Origin: Phascolarctobacterium sp. | GTDB taxonomy: Bacteria > Bacillota > Negativicutes > Acidaminococcales > Acidaminococcaceae | Direction of reading: 5' to 3' | Length of the DNA: 7,678 nt | Assembly (NCBI GenBank): GCA_019417125.1 | Contig: DXVZ01000138.1 | Span: 1-7,678, forward strand | Part shown: positions 3,933 through 7,678 of the stretch, piece after piece | How positions within the stretch are numbered: the first letter of the stretch is position 1 | Layout: each line of letters opens with the position of its first letter | Translations under genes and position numbers: made by a program | The notes under the pieces: generated by a model | What the model saw: the letters and a program-made list of their open reading frames with translations, nothing else | The model's database searches: none | Told to the model about the DNA's origin: nothing

Positions 3933-5162
3933 ATGAAAAAATCCTTAGTATTAGCAATGGCTATGGCTCTCGGTGTTACTGCTTCCGCTTATGCAGCTAA
4001 CCCGTTCAGCGATGTACCGGCTGGCCACTGGGCTTATGACGCAGTAAACAAACTTGCTGCAGAAGGCGTTGTTGACGGTTATCCCGATGGCACTTTTGGC
4101 GGCGACAAACTGATGACCCGTTATGAAATGGCACAGATTGTAGCAAAAGCAATGGCAAAAGGCGCTAACGTTGATAAATTAGCTGCTGAATTTGCAGACG
4201 AACTCGACAGCCTCGGCGTTCGCGTTGCTAACCTTGAGAAAAAATCTGACAACGTAAAAATCACCGGTCAGATCCGTGCTTCCTATCGTGATGCTGACGG
4301 TAATGGCTTAAAAGGCAACGAAGGCCGTCTGCGTACCCGTCTGTTCGTAAACGGTCAAGTTAACGAAGACTGGAGCTACACCGGACGTTTTGAAAATAAC
4401 CAGTACTATACTGGTGATTATGATTCCAGCGATGACGATGTTAGCCTGAACTGGGCATATGTTTCCGGCCGTATTGGCGGCGTTAAAGTAGACGCTGGCC
4501 GTCAGGACTTTGTTAAAGGCGATGTAATGGATAACCGTGCTGATGGTATTAAACTGAGCTACGGTGACCGCATTAAAGTATTTGGCTGGGCAATGAAAGC
4601 TAACCATGATGATTGGGTAAACGGCAATAAGTTCTATACTGGCAACCTTGACGACAACGACCGCGTATATGTAGCAGGCGTTGAATCCAAATTTGGCGCT
4701 ATGGGCGCAGACGTACGTTACTACAAAGCAGATAATGCTCGTGACAATGAAATTTGGGAACTTGCACTCTCCGGCGAAATCGCTAAAGATTTGACCTTGA
4801 AAGGCAGCTATTTCTATGGTGACTGCGATGCTACCGGTTACACTGACGGCGATGACAGCGGCTATTTGGTAGGCCTTGCTTACCGCGGCGCTAAAGCTTC
4901 TCAGCCTGGCAGCTGGGGCGTATACGCTAACTACAGCGACCGTCCGCTTTCCACTTATTTGCATCCGACTCTGTTCAGCGGCGGCTATGGCCTCTATCCT
5001 GATGATGTAATTGAAGGCGACGGCTATCAGGGCTTTGATGTAGGCGCTAACGTAACCCTTGCTAAAAACATCGTAGCAGGTGTTAAATATGTTGACGTTG
5101 AATCCCGTGACGGCAACGACGATTCCCAGACTATCTGGTCTGAACTCGTATTCACTTTCTAA
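3933..5162 (+). CDS. ompM: SLH-domain outer-membrane porin, OmpM-like
   Basis: A 409-residue protein with a Sec signal peptide (cleavage after AYA, residue 21), one SLH domain at about 22-75 (NPFSDVPAGHWAYDAVNKLA, then DGYPDGTFGGDKLMTRYEMA), a short coiled coil at about 78-106, and a beta-barrel from about 108 to the C-terminal VFTF. OmpM proteins are major outer-membrane porins of Negativicutes; the SLH domain binds modified peptidoglycan in the periplasm and so tethers the outer membrane, while the barrel forms a trimeric channel. The barrel shows alternating aromatic/hydrophobic strands and acidic, Gly-rich loops (YDSSDDDVS, DGDDSG). The terminal aromatic residue fits assembly by BamA. Codon use is strongly biased to GCT, GTT, GTA, CGT and AAA, unlike the GCG/GGC-rich neighbours, as expected of a very highly expressed gene. 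The Shine-Dalgarno is AGGAGG. It appears to be monocistronic, with a strong terminator 87 bases past the stop. Negativicutes often carry several paralogues, so which one this is remains open. Confidence 0.93.
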   Translation: MKKSLVLAMAMALGVTASAYAANPFSDVPAGHWAYDAVNKLAAEGVVDGYPDGTFGGDKLMTRYEMAQIVAKAMAKGANVDKLAAEFADELDSLGVRVANLEKKSDNVKITGQIRASYRDADGNGLKGNEGRLRTRLFVNGQVNEDWSYTGRFENNQYYTGDYDSSDDDVSLNWAYVSGRIGGVKVDAGRQDFVKGDVMDNRADGIKLSYGDRIKVFGWAMKANHDDWVNGNKFYTGNLDDNDRVYVAGVESKFGAMGADVRYYKADNARDNEIWELALSGEIAKDLTLKGSYFYGDCDATGYTDGDDSGYLVGLAYRGAKASQPGSWGVYANYSDRPLSTYLHPTLFSGGYGLYPDDVIEGDGYQGFDVGANVTLAKNIVAGVKYVDVESRDGNDDSQTIWSELVFTF

Positions 5163-5230
5163 TCTTAGCATTAGAAACGCTGGTAGTTTTAACTAAACTT
5201 AACAGTTCTAAACAAGCTTAATAAGTTTGA

Positions 5231-5284
5231 AAACATTTAACAATGTTTAATACCCCCGGCTCATACGAGCCGGGGGTATTTTTT
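5231..5284 (+). terminator. Terminator of ompM, perhaps shared with the convergent EamA gene
   Basis: A perfect 14-bp GC-rich stem (5249-5262 with 5267-5280, loop ATAC) is followed by T to 5284. Just before it is a 7-bp hairpin AAACATT-TAAC-AATGTTT (5231-5248). The EamA gene converges and stops at 5304, so minus-strand transcripts meet the same hairpins, though with a poorer T-run. Confidence 0.9.
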
Positions 5285-5303
5285 GCGCTTTGGGTATTCA
5301 ATT

Positions 5304-6203
5304 TTATTTACGCTCCGGCATCTGCGCCAGCAGGATTGCGGCAAAAACCAGCACGCAGCCGCCTATTTCGCGCAGGGAGAGTGTTTCGCCGAGGAACAGC
5401 CATCCGGCAAGCACCGAGAAAACAGATTCCAAACTGAGCAGGATGGAAGCAAGAATGACGTTAACGTATTTTTGCCCGGCAATTTGCAGGGTGTAGGCAA
5501 TGCCGCAGCTCATAATGCCGGCATGCGCCAGCGGCAGCCACGCGGCGGTAATGCCGGCAAGGCTTGGCTGTTCTGCCCAAATGATAACCGGCAGGCTTAA
5601 CATGCTGCAGACAAAAAACTGAATGGCAGACATACGGACCGGGTCTACCAATTGGGTAAAGCGTTCAATAGCCATAATGTGTACCGCAAAGCCGACGGCG
5701 CAGGCAAGGATGATTAAATCGCCTTTGTTGATGGAAAAGCCTTCGTTAATGCAGATAAAGTACATGCCCACGGCGGCGACGGCGACGGCAGCCCACTGCA
5801 TAAGGGTAACGTGTTTTTTTACAAGCAGCCCTAACAGGGGAATGATGACGATATACAGTGCCGTAATAAAACCGGCTTTGCCCGCAGAAGTATAAGCGAT
5901 GCCGGTTTGCTGCAAAGTGCTGGCAATGGTTAAAAGTATGCCGCAGCAAATGCCGCCGGTGATGAGGTCGCCGCGCTTGTGGCTGTTATCCGTGCCCCAA
6001 AAGGACAGCGGCTTGCCGGAGAGCTTATCGATAACGGCGATGCAGGGCACTAAAAACAGCGCTCCCATAAAAGAACGGATGCCGTTAAAGCTGAACGGGC
6101 CCAGTAAATCCGCACCGACGCTTTGGGCGACAAACGCCGTGCCCCAAATAAAAGAACATAACAACAGCATGGCAATGCCTTTAAAACTATTTGTTTGCTG
6201 CAT
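5304..6203 (-). CDS. EamA-family (drug/metabolite superfamily) transporter
   Basis: A 299-residue inner-membrane protein with about ten transmembrane segments in two EamA repeats (about 8-152 and 161-294). Hallmarks are the first-helix motif LLLCSFIWGTAFVAQ, the LQQTGIAYTSAGKAGFITALYIVIIPLLG segment (TAG...F.t.lyvv..Pllg) and, near the end, ILLSLESVFSVLAGWLFLGETL. DMT-superfamily carriers of this type export or exchange amino acids, nucleotides or other metabolites; the substrate cannot be read from sequence. The length is normal and the frame intact. GAGAGG lies seven bases before the ATG. It is separated from the zinc-ribbon gene upstream by a terminator and has its own -10 box, so it is probably a single-gene unit. 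Confidence 0.93.
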   Translation of the reverse strand: MQQTNSFKGIAMLLLCSFIWGTAFVAQSVGADLLGPFSFNGIRSFMGALFLVPCIAVIDKLSGKPLSFWGTDNSHKRGDLITGGICCGILLTIASTLQQTGIAYTSAGKAGFITALYIVIIPLLGLLVKKHVTLMQWAAVAVAAVGMYFICINEGFSINKGDLIILACAVGFAVHIMAIERFTQLVDPVRMSAIQFFVCSMLSLPVIIWAEQPSLAGITAAWLPLAHAGIMSCGIAYTLQIAGQKYVNVILASILLSLESVFSVLAGWLFLGETLSLREIGGCVLVFAAILLAQMPERK

Positions 6204-6244
6204 AACTAATCCTCTCGCTGCAAAATTTTTAAACAGATAATATC

Positions 6245-6250
6245 ATTATA
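6245..6250 (-). promoter_or_regulatory. -10 box of the EamA gene
   Basis: A perfect TATAAT on the minus strand, about 40 bases before the start codon, predicting a start near 6238. No good -35 is seen at 17 bases, so the hexamer is the only support. Confidence 0.5.
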
Positions 6251-6283
6251 GCATTTTCTAAAAATAATGTTTTCTGAAAATAA

Positions 6284-6315
6284 TAAAAAAGCGCACAGCC
6301 TTAAACTGTACGCTT
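6284..6315 (-). terminator. Terminator of the zinc-ribbon protein gene
   Basis: On the minus strand AAGCGTACAG and CTGTGCGCTT (plus 6306-6315 and 6289-6298) form a 10-bp stem with one G-U pair, followed by a T-run (plus 6284-6290). It lies 17 bases past the stop codon. Confidence 0.85.
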
Positions 6316-6331
6316 TTAAAGCACCGTTATG

Positions 6332-6934
6332 TTATTGTTTATCCTGCGGGACGGCTTCTTCTTTGGGCGCTTCGGTTTCTTCGGCAGCTGCGGGTTCGGC
6401 TGCTTCGGCAGCAGGTTCTTCTGCCGGTTTTTCTTCCGGCGTAATTACTTCTACTTCAGCTTCCGCTTCGGGTTTATGCTCTGCGCTTTCGCTTACTACT
6501 TCCGCTTCCACAGTCTGCGTTGTTTCAACAGGCTCCAGTTTGCCGCCGCATTCGCTGCAGAACTTAGCGCTTATGCTTACTGCTGCGCCGCAGTGCGGGC
6601 AGGCGGTTTTGGGTTCTTCGCCGTTAAAGGCGGCTGCCTTAATATTGGCAATTTTAAGTTTCAAGTCGTCTATAGCGGCAAGGCTGGCTTTAATAGCCTC
6701 GCATTCTGTTTTAAATTCATCGGGCAGGCAATCGCAGCTTTGGGATTTTTCCCAAACCATTTTGCCCATTTTGGTGTAGGTGCTTTCAATTTTGCTTTCT
6801 TCTTTGCCGGCCAGCGAGGTTAGTTTTTGAATCTCCAGGGCGGCTTCGGCTTTTTCGCCGATGGTTTTGGTAATTTCTTCAGTTTTGTTAGCCGCTATTT
6901 TTGCAAATTCGCCAATTTTATCGAGTATTGCCAT
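6332..6934 (-). CDS. Zinc-ribbon protein with helical N-terminus and acidic Ala/Glu/Pro tail
   Basis: A 200-residue protein of unknown function with three parts. Residues 1-105 are charged and helical (GEFAKIAANKTEEITKTIGE, then DDLKLKIANIKAA), probably a coiled coil, with extra cysteines at 67, 69 and 78. A treble-clef zinc ribbon follows at about 112-130 (CPHCG and CSECG; Cys112, Cys115, Cys126, Cys129). Residues 135-200 are a low-complexity tail of Glu, Ala, Pro and Val, likely disordered and strongly acidic. There is no signal peptide or membrane segment, so it should be cytoplasmic. Similar zinc-ribbon proteins are common in Firmicutes without assigned function; a scaffold or binding role is only a guess. 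AGGAGG lies eight bases before the ATG, and it has its own promoter and terminator. Confidence 0.85.
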   Translation of the reverse strand: MAILDKIGEFAKIAANKTEEITKTIGEKAEAALEIQKLTSLAGKEESKIESTYTKMGKMVWEKSQSCDCLPDEFKTECEAIKASLAAIDDLKLKIANIKAAAFNGEEPKTACPHCGAAVSISAKFCSECGGKLEPVETTQTVEAEVVSESAEHKPEAEAEVEVITPEEKPAEEPAAEAAEPAAAEETEAPKEEAVPQDKQ

Positions 6935-6966
6935 TGTAAGCTCCTCCTTTTTGTTTGGTTAGTTTT

Positions 6967-6975
6967 ATTATAACA
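6967..6975 (-). promoter_or_regulatory. Extended -10 promoter of the zinc-ribbon protein gene
   Basis: TGTTATAAT on the minus strand is an extended -10 element, which can work without a good -35 box. The predicted start is near 6960, 26 bases before the ATG. A small dyad CACA-GAAA-TGTG (6974-6985) overlaps its upstream edge. Confidence 0.6.
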
Positions 6976-6994
6976 CAGAAATGTGAAATCGCCA

Positions 6995-7678
6995 TTAAAT
7001 TACGGGGCTGATAGTTACTTCTGTACCTTCTTCTAAATCGAGCGACGTGTTATCGATATTAACTGTTACCGTGCCGTTTTCAATTTTGGCAATGGCGCCG
7101 TTAAAAGTTTTGTTAATGCCTGCGGCACGGGCGGTAATTTTTTGCCCGGGCTTAAGGTTTTGTGCCGCTGCGGCGGGGATTTTAATATCGGCGCTGCAAT
7201 TTTCCAAATCGCGTATGCTAAGCACTTTTGCACCTGCGGCGGCGGTATCGCCTGCGTTAAAGTATTTTTCGGCAACGATGCCGGTGCAGGGGCTTTCCGT
7301 TTCTAATGCCAATTGTTTTTGCAGCAGGGCGTTATATTTTTTTTGCAGGTTTTGCAGTTCTTCCTGTTTTTGGGCAACGGCTTCGGGCGACGCTTTAACC
7401 GTTGTGCCAGCGTTTTGCGCGGCGTTCAGCGCTGCCTGCGCTGCTGCTTTGGCGGCGGAGGCTGCTTCGTACTGGCGGCGTGCCACGGCGCCTATTTTAT
7501 AAAGCGCGGCCATCTTTTCTTCCTGTACGGCTGCCTGTTCGTAACGCTGCTGTGCGGCGGCGATGCCTGCTGCACTGGCGGGGCGTTCCTGCCCGTTCTG
7601 CATTACTTTCAGTTCTGCCTCGGCGCGGGCGGCGTCGGCGGCAGCCTGTTTAATTTCTGCGTCCAGCTGTTCATCGGC
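6995..7678 (-). CDS. HlyD/RND-type membrane fusion protein, 3' part only
   Basis: The frame is open to the window edge, so 227 C-terminal residues are seen and the true start lies outside; an internal ATG at 7603 is not the start. The visible part begins in an Ala/Glu/Gln-rich coiled-coil hairpin (about 1-124). It continues into the second half of the lipoyl/barrel-sandwich domain (ETESPCTGIVAEKYFNAGDT and AAGAKVLSIRDLENC, about 126-162), then a beta-barrel segment with LKPGQKITARAAG and a C-terminal beta region ending ISPVI. Such adaptors sit in the periplasm, anchored to the inner membrane, and link an ABC or RND pump to an outer-membrane channel. The pump genes would be expected upstream, to the right of this window. 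The stop is 60 bases before the zinc-ribbon start with no clear terminator between, so read-through is possible. Confidence 0.88.
   Translation of the reverse strand, partial: ADEQLDAEIKQAAADAARAEAELKVMQNGQERPASAAGIAAAQQRYEQAAVQEEKMAALYKIGAVARRQYEAASAAKAAAQAALNAAQNAGTTVKASPEAVAQKQEELQNLQKKYNALLQKQLALETESPCTGIVAEKYFNAGDTAAAGAKVLSIRDLENCSADIKIPAAAAQNLKPGQKITARAAGINKTFNGAIAKIENGTVTVNIDNTSLDLEEGTEVTISPVI

Noticed and set aside
4308..5171. A 287-residue minus-strand frame opposite ompM
   Set aside because: It is a shadow of the strongly codon-biased ompM gene; it has no ribosome-binding site and no domain.
6995..7603. The ATG at 7603 as start of the membrane fusion protein
   Set aside because: The frame is open to the window edge, it lies inside the coiled coil, and no ribosome-binding site precedes it; the gene is simply cut by the window.

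Overview
The window reads as accessory and envelope chromosome from a diderm Firmicute of the class Negativicutes. The strongest pointer is the 409-residue protein at 3933-5162: signal peptide, one SLH domain, short coiled coil and beta-barrel ending in Phe, which is the OmpM layout that tethers the outer membrane to peptidoglycan in Negativicutes. A periplasmic-adaptor (HlyD) gene and two genes with Sec signal peptides fit a double-membrane cell. An Acidaminococcaceae/Phascolarctobacterium-like origin is my guess from the style of the OmpM sequence; it is not proven here.

Layout. (1) 1 to about 740: an IS200-type element with a single tnpA (HUH/Y1 transposase) and no tnpB. Its leader folds so that the ribosome-binding site is buried in a 15-bp stem, and matching hairpins mark its two ends; the right one also looks like a terminator. 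(2) 781-2377, minus strand: a probable two-gene operon encoding an exported tandem carboxymuconolactone decarboxylase (CMD)-fold protein and an exported single-domain cupin. The two unrelated proteins share near-identical signal-peptide DNA and similar leader hairpins. (3) 2378-3527: a divergent LysR-type regulator; the gap holds a strong CMD promoter and an ATAA-N7-TTAT dyad near -63, the expected place for a LysR activator site. (4) 3528-3932: 405 bases without a credible gene but rich in inverted repeats. It may be a long regulated leader of the ompM gene or a separate small RNA. (5) 3933-5284: the ompM-like gene and a strong terminator. (6) 5304-7678, minus strand: an EamA-family transporter, a zinc-ribbon protein with an acidic tail, and the 3' part of a HlyD/RND-type membrane fusion protein that runs off the window.

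The LysR regulator and the CMD/cupin pair look like one regulated unit acting in the periplasm on an unknown small molecule. The ompM gene stands out in codon use (many GCT, GTT, GTA and CGT codons against GCG/GGC/CGC-rich neighbours), as expected for an abundant protein. The most unusual material is RNA-level: the sealed tnpA leader, the duplicated leader/signal cassette, and the structured region before ompM. All positions and pairings were read by eye; no folding, homology search or expression data were available.
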